From NCBI GenBank assembly GCA_963832835.1, contig CAWHVD010000001.1:372001-436000 (forward strand): a stretch of DNA of 64,000 nt. Direction: 5' to 3'. Position 1 is the stretch's first letter, and each line of letters begins with the position of its first letter. This stretch comes from CAVPKN01 sp963832835. GTDB lineage: Bacteria; Chlamydiota; Chlamydiia; Chlamydiales; JAAKFR01. The notes under the pieces were generated by a model. The model saw only the letters and a list, made by a program, of their open reading frames with translations, did not search any database and had not been told where the DNA came from. Shown here in pieces: positions 17,594-26,934 of this stretch. A program made the translations under genes and the position numbers.

Positions 17594-18637
17594 TTACGCG
17601 TTCCATTCCTCAACAAGTGTTTGCATTTCGCTGCGCATCTGTGAGGGGAGATGGGGGTTTTGAGCCATTTGGATAAATTCTTCCCGATAGGGAGTGGTTT
17701 TAAGAGCATCGCAGTTATTGATTAGATACATGCGGACAAGTGGCTTATCTTGGACATCAGGGTCGCTGAGCTGCTGCAAGCATACGATGGCAACTTGTGG
17801 GTCATTTGCAAAGGCGGTGAGTGCAAAGGCTGCATTGGAATTATCTTGAGTAACAGGACGGCTTTTTAGGATTTGCAGTAGAAAGTCTTTGGCAGATCCA
17901 CCTATTTCAGCCATGGCATCTACTGCTACCAGCTCATCGAAGATCGTTTGTTTAGAAAGAGACTCGAACAAAGGGACAATACCGCTTGGATCTCCGATTT
18001 TTCCTATGCATTGGATCGCTAAGTAAGGGGCATACCCATATCCTGGGAACAGAGGATCATAGAATTCATCGGCTTTCAATACTGCAAAAAGCTCAGGAAG
18101 GATAGATGTTCCTTTAGAAACAACCGCATCGATCTCCTTTTCTGGTTCTTCATCTTCACTCAAGATTAAGTCGGCAAGCAGGCGAGGACTCGAATTGGGC
18201 TCGATATCAATCTCATAGATCTCTTTGAGCTTAGCGTATGCTTGGCGTGCACGGCCTACTTTTTCCGCTTCTACGCCAGTTAAGATTAAGGGGGCTAAAT
18301 CCTCCCCTAATTCTTTTTCCACTTCTGCCAGGTACCCAATACGCTCAGGGTCAAAGTCAGGATGAACACCAATACTATCTTCTGATTCATAATAGTTCAG
18401 CATCACATCGAAATCGCCTCCAAAATGCGCATCTCGATGCATGAGGATCAGGTGATCGATCTCGTCTGTAAGCACACAACCCCCGTCGAATTCCAACTCT
18501 TCGAGAGGTTCATGAACAGACCCTTCATCCTCATGGTAAGCATGACCATTGCGTTCTCCCTCAGAGGAACTGTTTTTAGAAAGCTCTTCAAAAATGGAGA
18601 GAAAGGATTTTTTGCGTTCAGGATCATTATTTGTCAT
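17594..18637 (-). CDS. HEAT-repeat protein encoded with lipA
   Basis: A 347-residue acidic soluble protein. The C-terminal two thirds consist of helical HEAT-like units (for example APYLAIQCIGKIGDPSGIVP, ELVAVDAMAEIGGSAKDFLL, NSNAAFALTAFANDPQVAIV). Such units usually form a protein-binding scaffold; no catalytic motif is seen. Its ATG overlaps the lipA stop by 4 bases, so it is the third gene of an lpdA-lipA operon. Function is unknown. Confidence 0.8.
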   Translation of the reverse strand: MTNNDPERKKSFLSIFEELSKNSSSEGERNGHAYHEDEGSVHEPLEELEFDGGCVLTDEIDHLILMHRDAHFGGDFDVMLNYYESEDSIGVHPDFDPERIGYLAEVEKELGEDLAPLILTGVEAEKVGRARQAYAKLKEIYEIDIEPNSSPRLLADLILSEDEEPEKEIDAVVSKGTSILPELFAVLKADEFYDPLFPGYGYAPYLAIQCIGKIGDPSGIVPLFESLSKQTIFDELVAVDAMAEIGGSAKDFLLQILKSRPVTQDNSNAAFALTAFANDPQVAIVCLQQLSDPDVQDKPLVRMYLINNCDALKTTPYREEFIQMAQNPHLPSQMRSEMQTLVEEWNA

Positions 18638-19581
18638 TTTTTACCCATTCTTTTGGAACTCTTTTCAAAAACAGACCCCGCATTATAACTCGAACGAACG
18701 AAGGGTCCGCAATACATATATTGGATACCCAAAGCATGGCCATAGGCAGCATAGGCTTCAAATTGCTCTGGTGCCACAAATGCTTTTACAAGGAGTTTAC
18801 GGGCACTCGATTGTAGATATTGACCAATCGTAATGATAGAGCAGCCAGCACCTTGCAGATCGCGGATGGTCTCGTGGACCTCTTCTTCAGATTCTCCTAG
18901 TCCCACCATGAACCCTGATTTGATCAAGACATGAGGTGCTCGGTTGGCCGCGTAATTTAACACAGACAGCGTCCTCTCGTAGGTTGCTTTGTGGCGTACA
19001 CGAGGCGTTAATGACCGTACTGTTTCTATGTTATAGTTGAAAATTTCTGGCTCGGCATCTAGTACCTTTTGAATTGAGGTTTCTATGCCCTGAAAATCAG
19101 AGGTCAGCACTTCGACTGTGGATTGAGCGTTGAGAGTACGAACAGCGGTAATGATACGAGCCAGATGGTCTGCTCCACCATCGGGCAGATCGTCGCGGGC
19201 TACCATGGTGATGACCACATGCTTTAATCCAAGTTGCTGGACACTTTCGGCTAAACGTCTGGGTTCATCTTCTTCAAGAGAAGCAGGTTTTGCGGCAAAA
19301 TCGATGGAGCAGAAACCACAGTTACGAGTGCACGTTTTTCCCATCGCGAGAAAGGTGGCCGTTTTTTTGGACCAGCATTCCAATAGATTCGGGCACTTTG
19401 CCTCAACGCATACGGTTGGCAGGTGATTGGTGCCTAAAATCTGCTCGGTTTTCCATAATTCATTCCCTTTTGGTAGCTTGCGATGTAGCCATTTGGGAAA
19501 TCTCCCTGGGCCAACGGCCTTACCGTCCTCTTGGATAGTAGGGTTCTGGGGAAGAACATTCAGTTTGCGGGATCCGGCCAT
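18634..19581 (-). CDS. lipA: Lipoyl synthase
   Basis: A radical-SAM enzyme that inserts two sulfurs into octanoyl groups to make lipoyl cofactors. From the ATG at 19581 (AGGA seven bases upstream) it gives 315 residues. The auxiliary cluster motif CVEAKCPNLLECW, the radical-SAM motif CTRNCGFC and the C-terminal RSSYNAG are all present. The frame is open to 19683, but the extra residues overlap lpdA and lack similarity. It starts one base after the lpdA stop. The lpdA-lipA pairing matches Chlamydia CT557-CT558. Confidence 0.97.
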   Translation of the reverse strand: MAGSRKLNVLPQNPTIQEDGKAVGPGRFPKWLHRKLPKGNELWKTEQILGTNHLPTVCVEAKCPNLLECWSKKTATFLAMGKTCTRNCGFCSIDFAAKPASLEEDEPRRLAESVQQLGLKHVVITMVARDDLPDGGADHLARIITAVRTLNAQSTVEVLTSDFQGIETSIQKVLDAEPEIFNYNIETVRSLTPRVRHKATYERTLSVLNYAANRAPHVLIKSGFMVGLGESEEEVHETIRDLQGAGCSIITIGQYLQSSARKLLVKAFVAPEQFEAYAAYGHALGIQYMYCGPFVRSSYNAGSVFEKSSKRMGKK

Positions 19582-19582
19582 T

Positions 19583-20980
19583 TTATTTCCTAATAGGAGG
19601 TAAATGTAGTGGCATCTCATCAGCCAAAAATGCCGCTTCCATCCACGCTTCAGCAATCGTTGGGTGGGCATGAATCGTGTCACTAATCGACTGGACGGTC
19701 AACTCCCCAGAGATCGCCACCGCCATTTCGGCAATGAGTGTGGACGCGCCATATCCGACGACCTGAGCGCCTAAGATCTGCCCCGTATGTTTATCGACTA
19801 CGATTTGTGCGAAGCCATCCGTTTCAATTGCAGCTTGAGATTTTCCTAAAGCCTGGAAAGGAAATTTGCCAAGACGTGCATCGTAGCCAGCCTCTATAGC
19901 TCTTTCTAAGGTATACCCAATTGTAGCAATTTCTGGGTTGGTGAAAATCACCGATGGCACAGCATTGTAGTGCATCTGACTGTGCATGCCCGCAGCGTTA
20001 TTGGCGGCGATCAAGCCCTGATGAGAGGCGACGTGTGCCAAGATCCATTTGCCAGTGATGTCCCCAATTGCATAAATATGTGGGACGTTGGTCTGCATCA
20101 TGGAGTTTACAGGGACCGAACCATCTTTTTCCAAGATTACGCCCGTTTTTTCGATCCCGATAGCGTCCGTATTGTATTTTCGACCAACCGAGATCAAGGC
20201 ACAATCGGCTTCAAAGGTGCGTCCGTCACTTAAATGTGCTTTGATACCGCCAGGCAATTTCTCGATTTGGGTAAGCGCCGCTTGCGTTTCAATTTTCATG
20301 CCTTGCTTTTTGAAGACTTGTGTCATTAGGTCGGCAACTGCTTTGCCCTCTGTTGATAAAATCATTGGCAGAAGCTCGATGATCGTCACATCGACTCCAA
20401 AAGCATTATGCAGACAGGCAAATTCACACCCGATCACACCGCCGCCCACGATCAAAAGCTTTTTGGGAAGCTCTGTAATGTTCAGTAGAGAGGTTGAATC
20501 ATGGATTTGTTTGTGATCAAAGGGAATGCTTGGCAAAGGACGCGGCTCGGAGCCTGTAGCAATGATAATTGTTTTTGCCTTAAGGATGGCTTCTTGAGCT
20601 CCAGTGACTTTTACTTCGAACGGAGAGAGAAATTTCCCAAATCCGGTGAAAACGGTAATCTTATTGCTTGCGATTAACCCTTCAAGTCCTTTGCGGATCC
20701 GTGAAACAACGTCATCTTTACGTTCTTTCATTGCTCCATAATCAAAAGTAATGGGGCCAACAGTAATCCCAAATTTACTAGCATCTCTAACTTTGCGTAA
20801 AACCTCAGCGTTGGCAATCAAAGCTTTGGAAGGGATACAACCACGGTTCAGGCAAGTACCACCCATCTCTAGCGCTTCAATGAGCGCTGTTTTCAGACCA
20901 CGTTGGGCAGCACGGATTGCAGCCACATATCCACCTGGCCCACCACCGATTACCACACAATCAAACTCATGCTGATTCAT
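19583..20980 (-). CDS. lpdA: Dihydrolipoamide dehydrogenase (E3)
   Basis: A 465-residue flavoprotein disulfide reductase. It has an N-terminal FAD-binding GGGPGGYVAAIRA, the redox disulfide GGTCLNRGCIPSK, an NAD-binding GGGVIGCEFA, the second FAD motif (YAIGDITGKWILAHVASHQG), and the C-terminal dimer interface with HAHPTIAEAWMEAA carrying the catalytic His-Glu pair. It re-oxidises lipoyl groups in 2-oxoacid dehydrogenase complexes, which fits the adjacent lipA. Full length. Confidence 0.97.
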   Translation of the reverse strand: MNQHEFDCVVIGGGPGGYVAAIRAAQRGLKTALIEALEMGGTCLNRGCIPSKALIANAEVLRKVRDASKFGITVGPITFDYGAMKERKDDVVSRIRKGLEGLIASNKITVFTGFGKFLSPFEVKVTGAQEAILKAKTIIIATGSEPRPLPSIPFDHKQIHDSTSLLNITELPKKLLIVGGGVIGCEFACLHNAFGVDVTIIELLPMILSTEGKAVADLMTQVFKKQGMKIETQAALTQIEKLPGGIKAHLSDGRTFEADCALISVGRKYNTDAIGIEKTGVILEKDGSVPVNSMMQTNVPHIYAIGDITGKWILAHVASHQGLIAANNAAGMHSQMHYNAVPSVIFTNPEIATIGYTLERAIEAGYDARLGKFPFQALGKSQAAIETDGFAQIVVDKHTGQILGAQVVGYGASTLIAEMAVAISGELTVQSISDTIHAHPTIAEAWMEAAFLADEMPLHLPPIRK

Positions 20981-21057
20981 AGGACACCTTCAAATCCTTT
21001 GGATTATAGCCGAATCTTCTTTTTTTTTCCCCATTGTGCAACAATTGGCAAAAAATC

Positions 21058-21141
21058 GTAACTAGCCGCCAGAGTGCCCTAGAAAAGGCGCATTTTGCTA
21101 AGGGGGAGGATACCACCAAGATCGATTACCTGAACAATTAC
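21058..21141 (-). mobile_element. MITE-like family A, copy 3 (shortened)
   Basis: 84 bp in reverse orientation. The left end (GTAACT then AGCCGCCAGAG) lacks several bases of the consensus; the right end TACCTGAACAATTAC matches the consensus end at 13 of 15 positions. The flanking octamers AAAAAATC and CAAAAATC agree at 7 of 8. It is therefore a diverged copy with internal loss. It occupies the gap between the divergent genes lpdA and the zinc-ribbon gene. Confidence 0.7.
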
Positions 21142-21173
21142 CAAAAATCGTGCGATAATAGGGCGCTGAAAAA

Positions 21174-21662
21174 ATGACAAGCAATGATAAAAAAAATGAC
21201 AAACGACTCTGTTGGAACTGTGAAGGGAATGTGTCCCATCATGTGGCGCAATGTCCTTACTGCGGCGTAGATGTCAGGCAGCCGGTAGCGCGTGATGAAG
21301 AGAGCCTCTTCAAAGGCTTCGCTAGTCCCTTTCAAAATGTGCCACAAAACGGGATTCCTCAACCTCCCTATGCATCCAACTTCAACCGAGATATTTCTGT
21401 TACAGAAGAAGAATGGAATTCTTCATTCAATGAAGAAAAAGAAATTGTGGACGAGGAGGATTCCTCCCTTGCCCCTAAAAGAGAAATGATGGCTTTGTTG
21501 CTTCTTTTGCCTGGAGTCGTTTTTTTTCTCTTTGGTTTGGCCCTTACCCTATTTTCAAATGAGGGGGTCTTGGTTTTAAAGTGGAACCAAGATATCGCCT
21601 ATTTTTATTTTTTAGGCGCTGTCCCCCTCCTATATTTAGGATGGCGAGCATTTAGGCAGTAA
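21174..21662 (+). CDS. Zinc-ribbon membrane protein
   Basis: 162 residues. The N-terminus has a two-knuckle zinc ribbon (CWNCEGNVSHHVAQCPYCGV, residues 13-32), then a polar acidic linker and two C-terminal membrane segments (about 107-127 and 140-156). Function is unknown. It is divergent from lpdA; Chlamydia has an uncharacterised gene (CT556) next to lpdA, and this may be its counterpart, though I cannot verify it. The TAA stop coincides with the triplet flanking a family B element. Confidence 0.75.
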   Translation: MTSNDKKNDKRLCWNCEGNVSHHVAQCPYCGVDVRQPVARDEESLFKGFASPFQNVPQNGIPQPPYASNFNRDISVTEEEWNSSFNEEKEIVDEEDSSLAPKREMMALLLLLPGVVFFLFGLALTLFSNEGVLVLKWNQDIAYFYFLGAVPLLYLGWRAFRQ

Positions 21663-21823
21663 TACCATTTCCAGAAAATAAAGTCACAAATTGGCGCTGT
21701 ATAACACGCCATTTTTGAACGATCCTTTCTCGCTTAGGTGCAAAAACATAGGCTTCGAAACGATCATCCAAATCTGTCATGTTGCCCAGTAGCACTTCAT
21801 GGCTTTATTTTCTGGAAATGGTA
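21663..21823 (-). mobile_element. MITE-like family B, copy 2
   Basis: 161 bp, TACCATTTCCAGAAAATAAA to its near-complement, reverse orientation, flanked by TAA on both sides (21660-21662 and 21824-21826). The left TAA is the stop codon of the zinc-ribbon gene. The right junction reads GGTATAATTT, a fortuitous -10-like hexamer. Confidence 0.92.
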
Positions 21824-21827
21824 TAAT

Positions 21828-22136
21828 TTATTGTAAGGGAAATCGTTCAAATCTTGCTTGGGCCACAGGACATTCGCAAATGTTCCGCGGGTCAACAGGG
21901 CGTCTACACTCAATGCAGCGCAGAGCCTCTTCAGTAATATAAAGCCCTCCCTGGTCCGCCAGAAGAGCATCTGCTTCAAAAGTCCCTTCAGGCAGATGAA
22001 CTAAAATCATCGATTCTGTCAGTTGAATCTGATGTATGTCGCAGTAATATTTTTTTATCCCGCCCATTTCCCCAGCGAAAGCTGAAGCAAAGAGCATGGC
22101 TATCCATGTGAAAAGAAGAGCTGTGTGTTTCATCAT
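21828..22136 (-). CDS. Small secreted cysteine-containing protein
   Basis: A 102-residue protein with an N-terminal signal peptide (MKHTALLFTWIAMLFASAFA) and a short mature domain. The mature part has six Cys, among them CIEC and CEC spacings, which may bind metal or form disulfides. I recognise no family. The C-terminus ends 4 bases from a family B element and its stop lies just outside it. Confidence 0.65.
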   Translation of the reverse strand: MMKHTALLFTWIAMLFASAFAGEMGGIKKYYCDIHQIQLTESMILVHLPEGTFEADALLADQGGLYITEEALRCIECRRPVDPRNICECPVAQARFERFPLQ

Positions 22137-22295
22137 AAACTCCCTTGTGAAGGTTTATACACCGTTAACATATAGCAAAGGAAAAAATTTAAATGAAACA
22201 TAAAGAAAAAAATTTAACCAAAAATTCGTAATAGTTTGAAGATTAGTAAATTACGCAACTGATGTTCTGATTGGAAAGTGAAAAAAACAGCCTAA

Positions 22296-22456
22296 TACCA
22301 TTTCCAGAAAATAAAGTCACAAATTGGCACTGTATAACACGCCATTTTTGAATGATCCTTCCTCGCTTAGGTGCAAAAACATAGGCTTCGAAACGATCCT
22401 TCAAATCTAGCATGTTACCCAGCGCCACTTCATGGCTTTATTTTTGATAAATGGTA
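22296..22456 (-). mobile_element. MITE-like family B, copy 3
   Basis: 161 bp in reverse orientation with TAA on both sides (22293-22295 and 22457-22459). Its two ends differ: the left end has CCAGAAAATAAAG and the right end has the ATAAATGGTA variant seen in copy 1. It carries several private substitutions, so it is an older or different lineage. It lies just downstream of secA. Confidence 0.9.
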
Positions 22457-22522
22457 TAAATAGGATATTCAAGATCGCCTGCGGCAGCAGGATACATCGG
22501 ATAGTGTAAAAACTTTACGGGT

Positions 22523-25500
22523 TTAAGAAGCACCCTCTTCGGCAATTCCACAGCACTTTTTATACTTTTTACCGCTGCTGCAAGGGCAGTTGTCATTGCG
22601 CCCAATTTTGGGTGGGACGTTGACCGTAATGCCGGCAGGAGCAGGTGGCTCTTGAGGGGTGTTTTGCTCCTCTTGAGGGGTGTTTTGCTCCTCTTGCTGG
22701 GTGGGAAAGCCATCGAAGATCATCCGATTACTTTCTAAGCTGATTTGCTTGAGGAGCTCTTGGAAGAGACCTGTGTGCATGGTGGCGATTTCGAATGTGA
22801 AAAGATGACGGGCTGTTTCGATATAAAGGCGGCTTGTCAAATCATGGAAAAGCTTGAATGCCTCGTGTTTGAACTCGAGTAGCGGGTCTTTTTGCCCAAC
22901 TGTACGCAGAGAAACCTCTGTGCGTAGGTAGTCCATGATGAGCAAGTGCTCTTGCCATAGCTGATCGACTTTGCTGGTCATGACTCCACGGATGGCGTTT
23001 TGACCCAATTGAGTCGTGTCGATGTTGGGGTTTGTGCGGGCCGCTTTGGCTATTTCAGTGGCAAACTTATGCTCGAATGCTTCGATGATTTTATCGGCAG
23101 CTCGCTGTTCAATCTCTTCTGCAGTGCTATGGTCATCGTCAAAATAGCCCTCTTCAAAGCTTACGGGAAACAGGGTGATCAAGTGCTTGCGGAAGTCCTC
23201 GGGGTTCCACTTCCCTTCATGACTACGGGATTGGAAATACTCTGATACAAGCTGTCCACATACTTGTTGGATAAGGCCTATAGCCAGCGGTAATAAATCA
23301 TCTGCATGTAGGATTTCGTTGCGGAAACTGTAAATCTCCTGACGCTGTTTGTTCATCACGTCATCATATTCAAGCGTGTGTTTGCGGATCGTGTAATTAC
23401 GTCCCTCGACTCTCTTTTGGGCCGTTTCAATTGAGCGATTGAGAATGCTTGCTGAAATCGGCTCTCCTTCAGGTGGGCGGAATCGTTGGATCAGCGCATT
23501 AAGCCTTGGAGAGGCAAAAAGGCGCATGAGTTGGTCTTCAAAAGAGATGAAAAATTTGGAAGATCCTGGATCCCCGAGGCGTGCACTACGGCCGCGAAGC
23601 TGGCGATCGATGCGGCGGGATTGGTGGCGCGTTGTTCCGATCACATGGAGCCCTCCAACGGCAGCTACATCCTCTTTAAGCTTGATGTCGGTTCCTCTAC
23701 CTGCCATGTTGGTCGACACAGTGACAGCTGCGTGTTTACCCGCCTGGGCAATAATTTCGGCTTCTTGCTCATGGTGTTTGGCGTTCAAAACCGTGTGCTC
23801 GATTTTATTTTGGCGCAAAATGCGCGACAGTTTTTCAGAAATTTCAACCGATTCGGTCCCAATCAGGATGGGGCGCCCTTTTTCATGGATCTCTTTGACC
23901 TCTTTGAGAATGGCGTTGTATTTCTCCCGTTCGGTCATGTAAATTTCGTCGTTAAAATCTTCGCGCTGTGTCGGCTTGTAAGAGGGAATCTGCAGAACGT
24001 CAAGTTTATAGATCTCTTTGAATTCAGGAGCTTCAGTGATAGCCGTACCGGTCATTCCAGCAAGCTTGGTGTACATTCTAAAGTAATTTTGTAGGGTAAT
24101 GGTCGCGTAGGTTTGCGTTTCACGCTGGATTTCCACCCCTTCTTTAGCTTCGATCGCTTGGTGGAGGCCATCTGAGAAACGTCTGCCCGGTTGAGGTCTT
24201 CCCGTATTTTCATCGATGATAACAATTTTGCCACCGTCGATGATGTAATCGACATCTTTTTCCATGAGCAAGTGGGCTCGTAGCAATTGCCGCAGGTTAT
24301 GAGCCCTCTCTTTGCGCTGAGCATCTTCTTCATTCAACTGAAGCTTCTGTGCAATTTTCTGCTCTTCATCCAGGGAAAGGTCGGCATCGACTTTTGCATA
24401 TTCATGCCCCAAATCCAGCATTACGAAATCGCTTGCAGAGCCTTCTGTGAGCTCTGCCCATGCATGGATCCCCTTGTCTGTGAGCTCGAACTCATTTCCC
24501 TTTTCATCGACCACCATAAACAGCTCGGCTAATGTATCGATTTTTTCTTGCTTGCTCTGATCCGAGTGGAAATAGGTATCCCACTTATCGATCTCGGCGC
24601 GCATATCGGGATTTTCCTTAACCCTGCGCAGAACCTTGTTGTGGGGGGTTCCTTTGCTCACAAGCCATAAACGCCTGCATGCTTCACGGATCGCCTCAAG
24701 CTCTTTTTTTTCTTTGGGGAGCTGTTCCAATTGCATATATGGATCGAGTGTTTTTTTGGCTTCAGTGGCAATCCTATTCGCTAAATCGCGTTGCATTTTG
24801 ACAAGAAGAGCGGCTCCATCTTTCAATTCGTTGTACATCTGTGTGCTTTTTGGGGTCGGACCAGAGATGATTAAAGGAGTACGCGCTTCATCGATTAAAA
24901 TCGAATCGACCTCGTCGATAATCGCAAAAAAGTACCCTCGCTGAACCTGCTCTTGCTGAGAAGAGGCCATCGAGTTATCGCGCAGATAATCAAACCCAAA
25001 TTCAGAGGCGGTACCGTACACGACATCGCATGCATAAAGGCTTTTACGCAGATGTTGAGGGGTATCGTTTGTTAAAGCGCCCGTTTTTAAGCCGAGCCAG
25101 CGCAAAATAGAGCCAACCCACTGAGCATCGCGATGCACCAGATAATCATTGACCGTTATCAGATGAACCGGTTCCCCTGAAAGGGCATTGAGATAAAGGG
25201 GAAGGGTTGCAGTTAGTGTTTTTCCTTCACCGGTCTGCATCTCGGCAATGTTACCTTTATGCATGGCAATAGCGCCCAAAATCTGAACATCATAAGGGAT
25301 CATGTCCCATTTTTGATCGTACCCTGAAACATGCACCTCTGTGCCACACAACCTACGGCAGACATTTTTGACAACTGCATAAGCTTCAGGGAGCAACTGA
25401 TCTAGGCTCTCTCCCGCTTGATAGCGCTTTTTAAATTCTTCAGTTTTTTGGCGGATTTGATCGTCACTGAGCTGTTGGTACTTCTCTTCCCATGCATTCA

Positions 25501-25579
25501 CCTCATCTACGATCCTACGGAATCGAGCAACTGACCGCTCTTGCGAAGTGCCAAAAAATCTTTTTAAAAAGTCAAACAT
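22523..25579 (-). CDS. secA: Preprotein translocase ATPase SecA
   Basis: 1018 residues. It has Walker A MQTGEGKTLTATLPLYL, the DEAD-like IIDEVDSILIDEARTPLIIS, helicase motifs with STNMAGRGTDIKL and RQLRGRSARLGDPG, and the C-terminal zinc SEC-C tail (RNDNCPCSSGKKYKKCCG). It drives post-translational export through SecYEG. A short tandem peptide repeat (EEQNTPQ twice) lies just before the zinc tail. Gene neighbours (TPR protein, psd, mnmE, nth) match the Chlamydia CT701-CT697 order as I remember it. Confidence 0.98.
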   Translation of the reverse strand: MFDFLKRFFGTSQERSVARFRRIVDEVNAWEEKYQQLSDDQIRQKTEEFKKRYQAGESLDQLLPEAYAVVKNVCRRLCGTEVHVSGYDQKWDMIPYDVQILGAIAMHKGNIAEMQTGEGKTLTATLPLYLNALSGEPVHLITVNDYLVHRDAQWVGSILRWLGLKTGALTNDTPQHLRKSLYACDVVYGTASEFGFDYLRDNSMASSQQEQVQRGYFFAIIDEVDSILIDEARTPLIISGPTPKSTQMYNELKDGAALLVKMQRDLANRIATEAKKTLDPYMQLEQLPKEKKELEAIREACRRLWLVSKGTPHNKVLRRVKENPDMRAEIDKWDTYFHSDQSKQEKIDTLAELFMVVDEKGNEFELTDKGIHAWAELTEGSASDFVMLDLGHEYAKVDADLSLDEEQKIAQKLQLNEEDAQRKERAHNLRQLLRAHLLMEKDVDYIIDGGKIVIIDENTGRPQPGRRFSDGLHQAIEAKEGVEIQRETQTYATITLQNYFRMYTKLAGMTGTAITEAPEFKEIYKLDVLQIPSYKPTQREDFNDEIYMTEREKYNAILKEVKEIHEKGRPILIGTESVEISEKLSRILRQNKIEHTVLNAKHHEQEAEIIAQAGKHAAVTVSTNMAGRGTDIKLKEDVAAVGGLHVIGTTRHQSRRIDRQLRGRSARLGDPGSSKFFISFEDQLMRLFASPRLNALIQRFRPPEGEPISASILNRSIETAQKRVEGRNYTIRKHTLEYDDVMNKQRQEIYSFRNEILHADDLLPLAIGLIQQVCGQLVSEYFQSRSHEGKWNPEDFRKHLITLFPVSFEEGYFDDDHSTAEEIEQRAADKIIEAFEHKFATEIAKAARTNPNIDTTQLGQNAIRGVMTSKVDQLWQEHLLIMDYLRTEVSLRTVGQKDPLLEFKHEAFKLFHDLTSRLYIETARHLFTFEIATMHTGLFQELLKQISLESNRMIFDGFPTQQEEQNTPQEEQNTPQEPPAPAGITVNVPPKIGRNDNCPCSSGKKYKKCCGIAEEGAS

Positions 25580-25754
25580 GTCTCTCTCATTTCATGATTT
25601 GGTTGAAGTGTTATTATAACGCTATGTTCCGAAAATAGCAATCGGAGAGCTCGAGTGCTCACTTTTCTTTCAGTAGGGGCTCTAATTTTTAATTGATTTA
25701 ATCTGGGCAGAAGTAAAATATGTTCTTCTCGTCTTTGTATTCGGAGTATTTTAA

Positions 25755-26207
25755 ATGATCAATTCATGTGATAATTTATTTTTATTTAGTTTAAAACCCC
25801 GTGACTTTTGTGAAATCTGTAGTAAAATTAATTTACAGCCTACAAGCATCGACCAATATACTCTGTTGACCCAGTATTTTTTGGCAGCTATGCACCAACA
25901 GAAACCCCATCGCATTGAAGCCTATCTAAATGTGTATTGTAATTATTGGATGACGCGCCGCTGTACTCCCCCAACTTCGCAGCAGTCTTATCTAGAGGAA
26001 AGAAGGAAGGCTGACGTCATTTTTTTGAAATTGGGCGGAATGGTGACCAAACACTATCAAGAAGCGCTGAGAGTTTGCCCTCAAAAAGCTGCTTGTTGGA
26101 AGGAGCAGATCAAGCATCTGGGTAACCTACTCCCTTCAGATTTGACCGTTAAGGAGTCAGATCTCTTTGAGGCTTTAAACACCTTCCCAATTTATGTGGA
26201 TCCATAG
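25755..26207 (+). CDS. Unknown protein, tandem paralogue 1
   Basis: A 150-residue soluble protein, not recognised. It is clearly paralogous to the next gene: both start MIN..D.(L)FLF.LKP, and share CNYW..RRCTPP and ERRKADVIFL or ERKKADVIFL. The RBS GGAG lies 8-9 bases before the ATG. Its upstream region (25683-25710) is repeated before the second gene, so promoter and gene were duplicated together. There is no signal peptide or membrane segment. Confidence 0.7.
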   Translation: MINSCDNLFLFSLKPRDFCEICSKINLQPTSIDQYTLLTQYFLAAMHQQKPHRIEAYLNVYCNYWMTRRCTPPTSQQSYLEERRKADVIFLKLGGMVTKHYQEALRVCPQKAACWKEQIKHLGNLLPSDLTVKESDLFEALNTFPIYVDP

Positions 26208-26325
26208 AGGTAGTTTTGCAACTGGGTCTATCACTATTGCTTTTCCGCGAGCCCCCTATTTTTTAATTGATTTAATCTGGACAGAAGAAAAAAATGTGCA
26301 AACTCGAGTTTAAGGAGTATTTTAA

Positions 26326-26730
26326 ATGATCAATCCAGGTGATACTTTTTTATTTACATTAAAGCCTCAAGCATTTTACAAGACGTGTGAAACAATTAGT
26401 TTATTGCCCAGCCAAAATGAGCAGTATTTGCGTCTTTTAATGACTTTTTTAGAGGTTGTCCAGCACAATCTGCCCCGCCTCAGCAAGCCCTGCTGGACCA
26501 TTTGTTGTAACTATTGGGTGATGCGTCGATGTACACCTCCAGCATTGGAGGGGGCCTATAAAGCGGAAAGAAAAAAAGCTGACGTCATTTTTTTGGAATT
26601 GAGTGTGAAGGTTGTACTGAACTATCAGGCGGCGATTGGAAGGTATCAAAACCCTCAGAAAGGGAAGCATTTGTTGGAGAATATCGCGTTCCTTAGGAGG
26701 CTACTTCCTGCTAGTTTAGATGGGAGTTAA
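26326..26730 (+). CDS. Unknown protein, tandem paralogue 2
   Basis: A 134-residue paralogue of the gene at 25755, sharing the CNYW-x-x-RRCTPP block and the ADVIFLEL segment. It has its own AAGGAG site upstream and the repeated upstream stretch at 26250-26277. The C-terminus is shorter than in its neighbour and ends at a family B element whose flanking TAA is its stop codon, so the insertion may have trimmed the gene. Function is unknown. Confidence 0.7.
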   Translation: MINPGDTFLFTLKPQAFYKTCETISLLPSQNEQYLRLLMTFLEVVQHNLPRLSKPCWTICCNYWVMRRCTPPALEGAYKAERKKADVIFLELSVKVVLNYQAAIGRYQNPQKGKHLLENIAFLRRLLPASLDGS

Positions 26731-26891
26731 TACCATTTCCAGAAAATAAAGCCACAAATTGGCACTGTATAACACGCCATTTTTGAACGATCCCTTCTCG
26801 CTTAGGTGCAAAAACATAGGCTTCGAAACGATCATCCAAATCTGTCATGTTACCCAGTGCCACTTCATGGCTTTATTTTTTGGAAATGGTA
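26731..26891 (-). mobile_element. MITE-like family B, copy 4
   Basis: 161 bp in reverse orientation, bounded by TTAA on both sides (26727-26730 and 26892-26895). The left TAA is the stop of the second tandem paralogue. Further right, TACCATCC at 26897 looks like a second partial end. Confidence 0.9.
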
Positions 26892-26934
26892 TTAATACCA
26901 TCCTTTTAAAAGGAGCGCTTGGTGTGCAATTTTT

